Virus record (IMG/VR): IMGVR_UViG_3300009169_000010
Coordinates: 1 to 36,197 of that record
Direction: 5' to 3' (one strand)
DNA from: a virus
DNA: 36,197 nt
A program made the translations under genes and the position numbers. The notes beneath the pieces are model-generated. The model was not told the DNA's origin. It worked only from the letters and a program-made list of their open reading frames with translations, and ran no database searches. Shown here piece by piece: positions 8,016 to 15,865 of this stretch (the first letter of the stretch is position 1; each line of letters starts with the position of its first letter).

Positions 8016-9428
8016 TCAATTCTTCCCATATTCCCTTTTCATCAAATCATAAACCATTTTTGAAAATTCGCCGGGATCCGAATTATTCAAATATTTTGAA
8101 AAAGCTTCGGCCGTGAATTCGGCCACATTACTATCAGCATATCCTGAAATATAATTTTTGTGATGATGAATCCCCTTTTCTAATTCTTTTATTTTCGCCA
8201 TCACATTCGATTCAAATTCTTGATATTCAAGATGAAGCTTTTTGAATTCGGGATCGGTCATTTCCGGCTTTGATGTTTTGGTATTAAAATCCTGGAATGC
8301 CTTTAATCTTGCTTGGCGAAGGGCTTCCACCTGATTTTTTATTTTCGATGAAGCTTCTTTTAACCATTCATTGTATTTTGTTTTGATGGCATCGAATTCA
8401 TAATAAATCCCGCCGGAAAATCTTTGCTTGAAATTATATTGGGTAAGGGTATGGGCGAATTCGTGATCGATAATCATTTTTAGGGCCGATCCTTCGCCTT
8501 GGGGATGAAAGCCCGTTTTGATGCAATAGGCGAAGCTTTCTTCCACTTCCTTCATATTCCGTAAGGTGGATTTTGCGATATTTATCCCATGCTCTGATGC
8601 CGAAGCATAAACCCCCCGCCTTTTTTCTGCATCCCCGAAATGGATTTTCCCGCCCCGGTTATTCCTTATCACCCAATCGGAATCCAATTCGGCCACCCGG
8701 GCCAAGGCGGCTTTCACATTTTTAATCGGCAATCCATTAAAAGCCTTTGCCTTGAAGCTTCTGAATGTTTCAATTGATGTGTTTTCTTTCGCCCAAGCTT
8801 CCAATTCGGATGTGGATTTTAATTTTTCCAATTTCGCCAATGCGGCTTTCAATTTCACCTTCGCTTCCGCTTCGATTTGATCTTGGGTGATTTCCTTGGC
8901 CACGGGTTCGGGCGGCGGGGCGGGCTTGGGGGCCGGGGGCGGCGGATTCGGGATCCCGCCCGGGCTGAAGCCCTTCAAGAAATCGATCCGGCCCTGGGCA
9001 TCCTTGATCTGATAAAATTCATCAGGCAATTTCATCCCGCCGGATTTCACTTTATATTCCAAGATTTCGGCATCCAATTCTTCAAAGATTTTATAATCGG
9101 TTTTTGGATCTGGATCATATTCCCCAGGATCCTTGATGGTGATCTTCCCGCCTTCCTTCAGATCAGGATTGGATTTGATCAGATCGGCCGGGGCCAAAAG
9201 GCATCGGCAAGAATCGCCACAAAAGGATTCACCCCGCCCAGGTTCGGCCCGATTTTGGATCCATTCGGAAAATTTGGCCGGGGGAAGGGAAGCCCATTTG
9301 ATGCAATCCGGGCATACATTCCCATCACCCATATCGATCCATTCCCAATCATATTCATCCAGATCTTCGGCCAATTCCATGAAGCCGGAATCAGCTTCGA
9401 AATCGAATTCAACCTTTTCTTTTGCCAT
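8016..9428 (-). CDS. Minor head protein (SPP1 gp7/Mu F-like C part) with HEFAH metalloprotease domain
   Basis: A 470-aa two-part protein. Residues 28-80 carry the Cys cluster of Mu F-like minor head proteins: W-x-D...VCPDC (39-42), then CGDSCRC (70-76). A proline-rich linker (about 158-178) and a coiled coil (180-215) follow. The C-terminal half has HEFAH (H322, E323, H326) and NVAEFTAEAF (434-443), the zinc-binding and downstream Glu motifs of gluzincin-type proteases seen in phage head proteins with toxin-like tails. The helical N-terminal part usual for this family is missing here and appears to be encoded by the two overlapping genes upstream. Cleavage target unknown: prohead maturation or an injected effector are both possible. 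Confidence 0.75.
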   Translation of the reverse strand: MAKEKVEFDFEADSGFMELAEDLDEYDWEWIDMGDGNVCPDCIKWASLPPAKFSEWIQNRAEPGRGESFCGDSCRCLLAPADLIKSNPDLKEGGKITIKDPGEYDPDPKTDYKIFEELDAEILEYKVKSGGMKLPDEFYQIKDAQGRIDFLKGFSPGGIPNPPPPAPKPAPPPEPVAKEITQDQIEAEAKVKLKAALAKLEKLKSTSELEAWAKENTSIETFRSFKAKAFNGLPIKNVKAALARVAELDSDWVIRNNRGGKIHFGDAEKRRGVYASASEHGINIAKSTLRNMKEVEESFAYCIKTGFHPQGEGSALKMIIDHEFAHTLTQYNFKQRFSGGIYYEFDAIKTKYNEWLKEASSKIKNQVEALRQARLKAFQDFNTKTSKPEMTDPEFKKLHLEYQEFESNVMAKIKELEKGIHHHKNYISGYADSNVAEFTAEAFSKYLNNSDPGEFSKMVYDLMKREYGKN

Positions 9429-9696
9429 AGGCGAATCCCAAATAATATCCGAAATCAGCGGCCCGCCCGATGGTGGATCCGGCGGCCTTCATCGCTTCTT
9501 TCTTCATGGCTTCCCATTCCATCCGGCCGGAATCTTCCTGGAAATAAGCCTTGATTAAATCGGCGGCGGCCCCCCGGAATTGCATCGAAAGGGCTTTGAT
9601 CCGATATTTTTCCATCATTATCTTTTGGCCGCTTTCCAGGCGGGCGGCGAAGATGGCCAATTCCCCTTCAAGTTTTTTTTGCAATGAATTTCCCAA
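9409..9696 (-). CDS. Minor head protein fragment/helical subunit (middle part)
   Basis: A 95-aa helical protein with no cysteine. The start is TTG 9696 with GGGGGG ending 4 bases before it. It overlaps the upstream gene by 29 bases and the minor head gene by 20 bases, each in a different frame. Its helical content (LEGELAIFAARLESGQKIMM, later AAGSTIGRAADFGYYLG) fits the N-terminal helical bundle of Mu F-like head proteins. Either this is a genuinely separate subunit or the three genes are one gene broken by two frame changes. Confidence 0.6.
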   Translation of the reverse strand: MGNSLQKKLEGELAIFAARLESGQKIMMEKYRIKALSMQFRGAAADLIKAYFQEDSGRMEWEAMKKEAMKAAGSTIGRAADFGYYLGFAYGKRKG

Positions 9697-9880
9697 ATTT
9701 CCCCCCTTCCGCCAAGGCTTCCTTCATCTTGGCGGCCAGGATCCCCACAATGGCTTGATTCCTTTTTGTCAATTCGATTGGATCCAAGGTGGGTGATCCG
9801 AAAGCTTTTTCGATTTCGGCCTTGGCTTCTTCTTCCATCTTCCGAATCTTCAATCGATATCCCCGGATCACTTCCCGCAT
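9668..9880 (-). CDS. Helical protein, likely first part of split minor head protein
   Basis: A 70-aa charged helical protein (KMEEEAKAEIEKAFGSP, then GILAAKMKEALAEGG) ending in FIAKKT just after an A8 run (9680-9673). ATG 9880 follows GGGGGGCCAA and overlaps the end of the glycosyltransferase gene by 13 bases. One base fewer in the A8 run would fuse it in frame to the next gene as a continuous helix. Function inferred only from position between cassette and minor head protein. Confidence 0.55.
   Translation of the reverse strand: MREVIRGYRLKIRKMEEEAKAEIEKAFGSPTLDPIELTKRNQAIVGILAAKMKEALAEGGKFGKFIAKKT
9673..9680 (-). other. A8 homopolymer inside overlap of split head genes
   Basis: Minus strand GC-A8-CTTG lies in the 29-base overlap of the 9668-9880 and 9409-9696 genes. 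Reading A7 instead of A8 (or a +1 shift) would join the two frames into one protein. Could be a sequencing or assembly error, a slippage-based expression switch, or chance. Confidence 0.6.
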
Positions 9881-11283
9881 TTGGCCCCCCTGATCTTGAT
9901 CTTTTCTTCCCCGGCCCCCACATTATTTGGAGCTTCCCCCTGGGATTTCGTGCCGATAATGTCAAGCCATTTCGGCCGCTTGGCTATTCTATAACATTTT
10001 TCGATGTAATAAAAATCCGATTCATAGACGGGGCGAAGCCATTCCGCCGAAGCCTGATCATAAATTTCCTTTTTCACCATGATATTCGGCCCAGCGATAT
10101 TGGCAAGCTTCAATTCCCGGCGATGCCAATCCCCCAGGGGCGGAAGGATCCGGCCGCCAAGATCACATTTGAAAATGAACATATCAATTCGATGATCCTT
10201 GGCAATTTCCTTTTTGATGATCTTCAAGAAAAATGGGGTGGCCAGGATATCATCATCATCCAATTGCATCACCCATTCGCCTTGGATGTGCGGGGCGGCA
10301 AGGTGGATCAGCGGCCCCACCGCCACGGCATTTTCCCTGGCCGTGGCCTTGTTTGGTTCCTTCACGGGCCGAAGAAGAAGATGCTGGATCCCATCGCCAA
10401 GCGAAGCAATACAGGCCACATTCCTTTCCAGGCATTTCGGCCGCTGGGGATGGCATCTTGTCAATACAGTTAAAAATGGCCTGGGGGCATCCAATAGATC
10501 GAAATTCTTTCCCCAAAGAAATCCTTTGCTTTGGCGGATGAAATATTTTTCGATATCAGGAAGCCCCGCTTCCCTTGTAATATTGGCGGTGGAATCGATC
10601 TTGAATGCCCGCCTTTCGAAATGGATCAGCTTCGCTTCCGGGATCCGAAAGCACCGATTGATCGAAAGAGCGAATTCCGGCAATTCCACATCGCCACCAT
10701 AAGCGATGAAATCAGGGCATATTGGCCGCCGCCCCGGGAATCGATCAATGAATCCATTCCCGATGAAAGGGAAAGCCCCGGCCCAGCCTTCCTTTTTTTT
10801 GTGAATAGTATTTGTCAATGCTGGGCATAAAACCCCATCACCATCCGGGAAAAGCTGATTCATCTTGGAAACAAGAATTGAAACCGCATCCCGGGCCATG
10901 GCCACATCATCGGCCAGGGCAAAAAGGTGGCCCCTGTTTTGGGCGATTCGATTGATGGCTTCCACCCATCCGATCCTTTCCGGTTCAAAGATGATTTCGA
11001 TCCGGGGATCACCATTATAAAGATCCCGAAGCCGCCCGAATTCTTCCATGTTTTTCTGGATCAGGATGAAGATCCGAATATTTTCATGGGTTTGGGCCAA
11101 AAGGCAATCAATGGCATCGGTGATTTCCGGCCGAAGCCCCAGGGTGGGAATGGCCACATTCACCCGATCCGGGAAGGCTTCAAGTTTTTCTTCGCCCGCC
11201 GTTTTCATGGATCCATTATCAAGCAATCTTTCCATGGCGGCCCATTGCTTCGGGTATTGCCTTTTGATTTGAATATCATCCAT
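9868..11283 (-). CDS. Two-domain GT2-type glycosyltransferase
   Basis: A 471-aa protein with two GT-A folds in tandem. Domain 1 (about 35-265) starts VNVAIPTLGLRPEITDAIDC and contains ALADDVAMARD as the metal-site equivalent, then DRFPGRRPICPDFIAYGGDV. Domain 2 (about 268-455) starts PFLTVLTRCHPQRPKCLERN and has the acidic motif QLDDDDILATPFF. Such enzymes move sugars from nucleotide donors to an acceptor. Domain 1 is a clear paralogue of the protein at 12989-13663 (same FPDxDGV and GRRP blocks). ATG 11283 overlaps the preceding TGA by 8 bases (ATGGATGA). Lies in the glycan cassette inside the head operon. Confidence 0.8.
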   Translation of the reverse strand: MDDIQIKRQYPKQWAAMERLLDNGSMKTAGEEKLEAFPDRVNVAIPTLGLRPEITDAIDCLLAQTHENIRIFILIQKNMEEFGRLRDLYNGDPRIEIIFEPERIGWVEAINRIAQNRGHLFALADDVAMARDAVSILVSKMNQLFPDGDGVLCPALTNTIHKKKEGWAGAFPFIGNGFIDRFPGRRPICPDFIAYGGDVELPEFALSINRCFRIPEAKLIHFERRAFKIDSTANITREAGLPDIEKYFIRQSKGFLWGKNFDLLDAPRPFLTVLTRCHPQRPKCLERNVACIASLGDGIQHLLLRPVKEPNKATARENAVAVGPLIHLAAPHIQGEWVMQLDDDDILATPFFLKIIKKEIAKDHRIDMFIFKCDLGGRILPPLGDWHRRELKLANIAGPNIMVKKEIYDQASAEWLRPVYESDFYYIEKCYRIAKRPKWLDIIGTKSQGEAPNNVGAGEEKIKIRGAKCGK

Positions 11284-11875
11284 TGGCAATCACCATGCCG
11301 ATCCCCATTTGGCGGCCCAGGTTTCCGAATTGGAATTGGCCTGATCCCGGTGGATTGAAATTGTGGATTTCCATCAGGATATTTTCTTGATCGGTGGCCT
11401 TGATCCAATTCCAAAATTCCTTCACCTTCACTTTTTCTTTTTCTTCCGGGATCCAATCCGTGGCAATGTCATGGATGGCGATGATGTGCCTCACAAGGGG
11501 GCCAAATGAAGCATAATCAGCCCCCACCCCTTCCAAGGTGTGATCACCATCGATGAAAAGAAGATCGATCCGGCGGCCGGAAAGCTTGGAAAGCAAAGCC
11601 GCCTTCACTTGGGGATCCCTGGAATTGCCGATGATATCCGCTTGGCTTTTCGGATCCTGATCGATGCCGATATATTCCGCCCCCAGGATCCTTTCATAAA
11701 ATTTCCTTTGATGCCCTTTCCAGATCCCGATTTCCACCACCACGGGATGATCGATCCCCCGGGCCTGGAAATAAGATGAAATAAATTCCATGAAGATCTT
11801 CCATTCGGCGGGCCGTTGCCCGAAATCTTGAAGCGGCGTGGCCGCCATCATTTGATTCAAAAGATGTGAATTCAT
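11276..11875 (-). CDS. SAM-dependent methyltransferase (Methyltransf_24-like)
   Basis: A 199-aa class I methyltransferase. Motif I is VVVEIGIWKGHQRKFY (about residues 44-59), the motif II acidic position lies in EYIGIDQDPKSQADIIG, and LLFIDGDHTLEGVGADYASF corresponds to the acidic-His block of the TylF/cephalosporin hydroxylase-like group, which methylates sugars or small natural products. ATGA overlap with the glycosyltransferase before it and 8-base overlap with the one after it make joint action on a glycan likely. O-methylation of a sugar is inference. Confidence 0.75.
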   Translation of the reverse strand: MNSHLLNQMMAATPLQDFGQRPAEWKIFMEFISSYFQARGIDHPVVVEIGIWKGHQRKFYERILGAEYIGIDQDPKSQADIIGNSRDPQVKAALLSKLSGRRIDLLFIDGDHTLEGVGADYASFGPLVRHIIAIHDIATDWIPEEKEKVKVKEFWNWIKATDQENILMEIHNFNPPGSGQFQFGNLGRQMGIGMVIANG

Positions 11876-12636
11876 CTGATCCCCCTTCGCTGATCTTTCT
11901 TGGCATAGTATAAAGCCCGCCCCCGGGCCTTCATGGCTTCCAATTTCCCTTGATCCCAGGCCGCCTTGAATGTGGCCCCGTGAATGTGATAAACTATTAC
12001 ATTCAGAAGGATCAAGGTTCGCCATCCGGCCAGCCTTACTCTATCACAATAATCATCATCATCACCATATCCCGGGGAAAAATCTTCATCCAGAAGCCCC
12101 ACCCTTTCGATCATTTTCTTATTCAATAAAACACAAGAAAAGGGGACACATGATGAAACAATTTCCCGCACCATCGGCGGCAAAGCATTATGATATTCCA
12201 TCGGATCACCCGATTCATATCCCGTGATCCGCTGATATCTTTCAAAGTTTTGAATATTCCCCGTATTTGTCAAGCATCCGATCACCCCGGCCCGGGGGTG
12301 GCCAAGCTGATAATCAATCATCCGATCCAGCCACCCGGGATCCGCCACCACCACATCATTATTCATCAGCACCAAATGATCGGCATTCCCCCGCATCGAT
12401 TCCCGGATCCCCCGATTGGCGGCCTTCACAAATCCTTCATTTTCATCCAGGAAGATCCGCTTCGATGGGAAGGGGGCAAGATCCAGGAAATCATTCATCA
12501 GCTTTCGCTTCCCATCTTCGCTTCCATTGTCGATCCAAATCAGCCGAAAATCATTGGTAAATTTGGCCAATGCCGAAAAGCAATCGATGGTTATTTGGGC
12601 ATTTTGAAATGAAATGATAATGATATCGGTTTTCAA
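11872..12636 (-). CDS. GT2 family glycosyltransferase
   Basis: A 254-aa enzyme with the full GT2 rhamnosyltransferase-like signature: IIIISFQNAQITIDCF at the start, IDNGSEDGKRK, NEGFVKAANRGIR, LMNNDVVVADPGWLDR (the metal-binding Asp), and GLLDEDFSPGYGDDDDYCDR with a following His-x-His (HIHG). The start is TTG 12636, overlapping the TGA of the previous gene (TTGA). Donor sugar cannot be told from sequence. Part of the cassette between portal and minor head genes. Confidence 0.85.
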   Translation of the reverse strand: MKTDIIIISFQNAQITIDCFSALAKFTNDFRLIWIDNGSEDGKRKLMNDFLDLAPFPSKRIFLDENEGFVKAANRGIRESMRGNADHLVLMNNDVVVADPGWLDRMIDYQLGHPRAGVIGCLTNTGNIQNFERYQRITGYESGDPMEYHNALPPMVREIVSSCVPFSCVLLNKKMIERVGLLDEDFSPGYGDDDDYCDRVRLAGWRTLILLNVIVYHIHGATFKAAWDQGKLEAMKARGRALYYAKKDQRRGIR

Positions 12637-12992
12637 TTTAATTCCCCCCGGGCCGATGCGGTTTCAATTATGATCGGCCCTGATTTCAATTCATCCGGGA
12701 ATGCTTCCCTGGATATGATTTCCCAGGTGGTTTCCTTTTGCCTGGATCCGCCCCACCGGACAGCCCAGCCAATGTATTTATAATTCAATCGCACAAACCA
12801 AAACAATATCCCGCCCGTGGCGTTTATATGATTGAATTTATCAGCCACCCCAAAGGTGGCCTGGAAATTGGTGATCGGGATATCGGTTTTGACATTGAAG
12901 CTTCCAATCATCGGATATCCGAAGATCTTTTCGAATTGATCCAAGTTAAAATGAAATTTCCCAATGCCATTCACATATTGCCCGATGATCAT
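12633..12992 (-). CDS. Protein resembling archaeal CTP-dependent riboflavin kinase fold
   Basis: A 119-aa protein. The N-terminal pattern GQYVNGIGKFHFNLDQFEKI then FGYPMIGSFNVKTD resembles the archaeal RibK family (DUF120): G-x-V-x-G-x-G, a hydrophobic helix ending LGF, and Pro-x-x-G-T-L-N-x-K. The C-terminal EAFPDELKSGPIIIE resembles the family's LxxxFxLxxGDxIxI end. If real, a cradle-loop barrel that could bind CTP or a nucleotide-sugar. The similarity is my reading and weak; a structural or glycan-related role without kinase activity is equally possible. ATGA overlap upstream, TTGA downstream. Confidence 0.45.
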   Translation of the reverse strand: MIIGQYVNGIGKFHFNLDQFEKIFGYPMIGSFNVKTDIPITNFQATFGVADKFNHINATGGILFWFVRLNYKYIGWAVRWGGSRQKETTWEIISREAFPDELKSGPIIIETASARGELN

Positions 12993-13663
12993 TTATTCCC
13001 CCAAATCAGGCCCGCTTCCTTCCTTCCATCCTTCAGCATTTGATCCATTTGCCGCCGCCGCCGCCCTTCTTCATGGGTGGCATCCATTTCCGATTGATGA
13101 TGATTCGGGTGGAAATGATAGATCACCGCTTCCGGGGAAAGATGGAATTTGCCCAGCTTCCGGCCCAGCCATTCGATTTCTTGGCAAGCAAAAAGAAAAT
13201 ATCCTGGATAAAATGGGCGGCGGCCAGGATATCGATCCAAGAAGGGCTTCCCCATCAGCCCCACCCCGGCCGGATTGAAATGCTTTTGGCCTTCTTGGGT
13301 GAATCCGATCACCCCATCATCATCCGGGAATCGATCCGCCATGGCCTTGATTGCCGCCTCTATGGCCCCAGGCTTGAAGATCATATCATCCACCGCCCAA
13401 ATAATGGCATCCGGGCATCCAGGGGCTTCCATATTTCGAAGCCATACCGATCCCGAATGGCCGCTTGAAATTGTGAGTAAAATATTTCCCAGGGGTGGAA
13501 GCGGCCGCCAAATATCGATTGCATCAAAGGTTTCCTTGTCCCCATCGCAAAGGATCCTGATCCAGATATCCACCCCGGCCGCCTGGGCCGGAATGCTTCT
13601 GATCATTCGCATCAGCTTTTTAAAGCGATTCCTTGTGGGAATCAGGATATCGATCCGCTTCAT
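12989..13663 (-). CDS. GT2-type glycosyltransferase, paralogue of 9868-11283 domain 1
   Basis: A 224-aa GT-A protein. It starts MKRIDILIPTRNRFKKLMRM with an Asn-Arg in the nucleotide-binding loop; IWAVDDMIFKPGAIEAAIKA holds the metal-binding Asp pair. The later half (DRYPGRRPFYPGYFLFACQE and the His-rich YHFHPNHHQSEMDATHEEG) parallels domain 1 of the large transferase downstream. ATG 13663 overlaps the previous TGA (ATGA). Donor and acceptor unknown. The His-rich C terminus with many Arg is unusual. Confidence 0.75.
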   Translation of the reverse strand: MKRIDILIPTRNRFKKLMRMIRSIPAQAAGVDIWIRILCDGDKETFDAIDIWRPLPPLGNILLTISSGHSGSVWLRNMEAPGCPDAIIWAVDDMIFKPGAIEAAIKAMADRFPDDDGVIGFTQEGQKHFNPAGVGLMGKPFLDRYPGRRPFYPGYFLFACQEIEWLGRKLGKFHLSPEAVIYHFHPNHHQSEMDATHEEGRRRRQMDQMLKDGRKEAGLIWGNK

Positions 13664-14349
13664 TTGGCCCCCTTCTTTTCTATCACCCCAAATTGAAAAC
13701 ATTGCAAAGCCGAATCAGGATTCAGATTGATCACCTTGATATTTCTATTTGAATATTCCGGGGCCACCTTTTCGAAATTTTCCCGCCAATGCCGGATTTC
13801 TGGATCCGAAGATGAAGCCGGATATCCGCCATGAAAATTCGCTTTCCCGCTGGGAAGATTCTTCATATCGAATCCCAAAAGGCAAATCGGATTCGCCCCA
13901 AGGATGGCGGCAAGATTCAAAGCGGCATATCCCGAATTCCCCCCACAAAAAACCCCCCGGGAAAGCGATGTGGAAAATCCATGCTTGCCAAGGAATTTGA
14001 TGATATATACATCTTCCCAGCCCATGGGATCCGAAAATGCCGGGAAAGGATCGATGGCCCAAACCTTCAGCCCCTTGAAATTATCATAAGCCTTCAAGGA
14101 TTCGGGCATCATCAGCCGCCTTTTCTTTGAATACCAGGAATGAAGCCGGATATCGATTGAAAGCATTATATCCGCCCATGGCACAAATTCAATTGATCTA
14201 TTAATGGCGATGCACTTTTCACCCCGAAGCAATTCGAAATCAAAGCCCGCCAAGCTGGGGCCGCCGCCGATGATGAAGCATCTTGATCCATTCCATTCCC
14301 CATCCTTCATCACATCGGAAAGGAAATTGATTTTATGATCCCGGCCCAT
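13660..14349 (-). CDS. MptE/DUF115-like glycosyltransferase-fold protein
   Basis: A 229-aa member of a phage family common near portal genes: RCFIIGGGPSLAGFDFELLR at residues 23-42, CIAINRSIEFVPWADIMLSI, then GNSGYAALNLAAILGANPIC and LLGFDMK, with HGGYP near residue 180. The GGGPSL and GFDM blocks match the MAF/MptE-like (DUF115) fold, whose known members include flagellin glycosyl (nonulosonic acid) transferases and a pterin pyrophosphokinase. Here it heads the glycan cassette, three bases after the portal stop. Probably a sugar transferase; exact reaction open. Confidence 0.7.
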   Translation of the reverse strand: MGRDHKINFLSDVMKDGEWNGSRCFIIGGGPSLAGFDFELLRGEKCIAINRSIEFVPWADIMLSIDIRLHSWYSKKRRLMMPESLKAYDNFKGLKVWAIDPFPAFSDPMGWEDVYIIKFLGKHGFSTSLSRGVFCGGNSGYAALNLAAILGANPICLLGFDMKNLPSGKANFHGGYPASSSDPEIRHWRENFEKVAPEYSNRNIKVINLNPDSALQCFQFGVIEKKGAK

Positions 14350-14352
14350 GGC

Positions 14353-15792
14353 CTATTCTTCTTCGCCCTGGGCGGCTTCATTGATTCCCCCGCCACCGAA
14401 TAGGTTTTGCAGATTGAAGATCCCGCCGCCGCCCTTGATCTTCCCCAGCTTGGCCAAATTTTCGGTGATGGCTTTTTCGGCCGCTTCTTCATCGGTGATA
14501 TCGGGATTGAAGATCATATAAAATTGGGCCGGGGAAATCAGCCCATCTTTCAAATCGCTTTGGGCTTGCTTCCGCTTTTCCATCGGATCAATGAACATTT
14601 CCATTTCAGCGAAATCGATCTTGAATTCAAGATCTTCCGGGATCAGCGGCCCCAATTTTTCGGTATTCCATACCAGCCGGATCAGGTTAAAAAGATCACC
14701 TTCCAGCCGCCGGAATGCGGGCAATTGCTTTTCCCGGATTTCCCGAAGCCCCCGATTCTTGATCACCAATGCCCGCCCGGATGATTCATCAGGGGAAACC
14801 GAAAACATATCCACCGAAAGGCCATAGGTGGAAAGAAAAGCATTAATATCCGATTGCAAAGATTTATCCATGCCTTCAAAATTGGCCGTTAAATCCAAAG
14901 CCCCGATTTCCGATCCTTCGCCTTCAAGCAAAAAGCTTGAAGATGGATCCGAAAGAAATTCCGGGGGAATGTCCTTTGTGTTTTGCGCCCTGATCCAGAT
15001 CTGCTTGAAGGATTGGAATTTGAAAATATAATCCTTCAATGTCCTTTTGAATCCGGTCAATAATGTCCCATCCACCAAATCTTGGCCGCCCTTGGGATTC
15101 CAAAAATTATCGGGGATCTGATTCAAATGAATGATGGCGAATGGAAGCTTGCCGAAAGGATTCACCATTTTTGGATTATCTTCGGCCGGGGGAAAGATAT
15201 TGAATTTTTCATCGAAAATAAAATGCTCTGCATCACTCCAAAAAACAGATTTTTTATCGGTCTTGAATTGGGAATCGATATATTCCACATCATAAAAAAC
15301 AGCCATGGCTTCTTCTGGATAATCTTCCCGCTGGATTATCGATGTATTGGCCGGGGTGTTCAAGTGAAGGGTGATGGCCTTCTTTTCCCGATCCACTCCC
15401 ACCCGGATCAAAACATCATTCAAAAGATTGGCATATTGATTCACCTTCTTCATAAATTCATCGATGGCCAAATCGGCATAGATCTTTTCAATGGTTTCAT
15501 TCCCCTTTTCGCCGAAGCTTCGCCTGGGGGTGATTTTATAGATCACCGAAATATCATCCACCACCTTTTTCAAAATGTTTTGGGTGGTATTCCGCATCAG
15601 CCGGATCTTTTTGTAATTGCTTGGATGAAATTGGGAAGCCAAGATCCCTTCCAGCATATCGCCCCATGAATCAAAATAGATCGAAAGCCGATCATTGGCA
15701 TCCGATTTCCTGGAAGCTTCCGCCGATGCCTTGGCTTTCATATATGATTCCAGCACCACCCGCCCCACCTTGCTTTCAAATAGATCTATCAT
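14353..15792 (-). CDS. Portal protein
   Basis: A 479-aa protein directly after the large terminase gene. Sequence features of SPP1-like portals: helical N terminus, RNTTQNILKKVVDDISVIYK, the LPFAIIHLNQIPDNFWNPKG block, a QSFKQIWIRAQNT wing region, SPDESSGRALVIKNRGLRE followed by the long clip/stem helices, a Gly-rich C terminus (GGGGIFNLQNLFGGGG) and an acidic end. Forms the dodecameric DNA gate. ATG 15792 has GGGGGAAAA upstream. Confidence 0.88.
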   Translation of the reverse strand: MIDLFESKVGRVVLESYMKAKASAEASRKSDANDRLSIYFDSWGDMLEGILASQFHPSNYKKIRLMRNTTQNILKKVVDDISVIYKITPRRSFGEKGNETIEKIYADLAIDEFMKKVNQYANLLNDVLIRVGVDREKKAITLHLNTPANTSIIQREDYPEEAMAVFYDVEYIDSQFKTDKKSVFWSDAEHFIFDEKFNIFPPAEDNPKMVNPFGKLPFAIIHLNQIPDNFWNPKGGQDLVDGTLLTGFKRTLKDYIFKFQSFKQIWIRAQNTKDIPPEFLSDPSSSFLLEGEGSEIGALDLTANFEGMDKSLQSDINAFLSTYGLSVDMFSVSPDESSGRALVIKNRGLREIREKQLPAFRRLEGDLFNLIRLVWNTEKLGPLIPEDLEFKIDFAEMEMFIDPMEKRKQAQSDLKDGLISPAQFYMIFNPDITDEEAAEKAITENLAKLGKIKGGGGIFNLQNLFGGGGINEAAQGEEE

Positions 15793-15865
15793 TTTTCCCC
15801 CTTCCTTCCCCGGGCGAAGGATTGATTATATCAAAGATTTTGATTCCTTCAATGATCTTCATCAT
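15776..15865 (-). CDS. Possible 29-aa micro-ORF between terminase and portal
   Basis: ATG 15865 overlaps the terminase TGA (ATGA) and the frame runs MMKIIEGIKIFDIINPSPGE to TGA 15778-15776, 17 bases into the portal gene. The overlap is like that of real genes here, but the short length and a promoter-like sequence inside it (15825-15852) make it doubtful; it may only re-initiate ribosomes for the portal gene. Confidence 0.25.
   Translation of the reverse strand: MMKIIEGIKIFDIINPSPGEGRGKNDRSI
15825..15852 (-). promoter_or_regulatory. Candidate promoter for portal and head genes
   Basis: Minus strand TTGAAG (15852-15847), 16-base spacer, and an extended -10, TGATATAAT (perfect TATAAT at 15830-15825 with TG one base before). 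It lies in the only real gap between terminase and portal, about 33 bases before the portal start. A good but not perfect sigma70 match. Confidence 0.5.

Noticed and set aside
9766-10473. 235-codon open frame on the plus strand
   Set aside because: Lies antisense to the two-domain glycosyltransferase with its recognisable motifs; codon bias against TTA, CTA and TCA on the coding strand leaves long antisense frames.
15082-15669. 195-codon plus-strand open frame in the portal gene
   Set aside because: Antisense to a well-supported portal protein; no ribosome site or neighbouring plus-strand gene.
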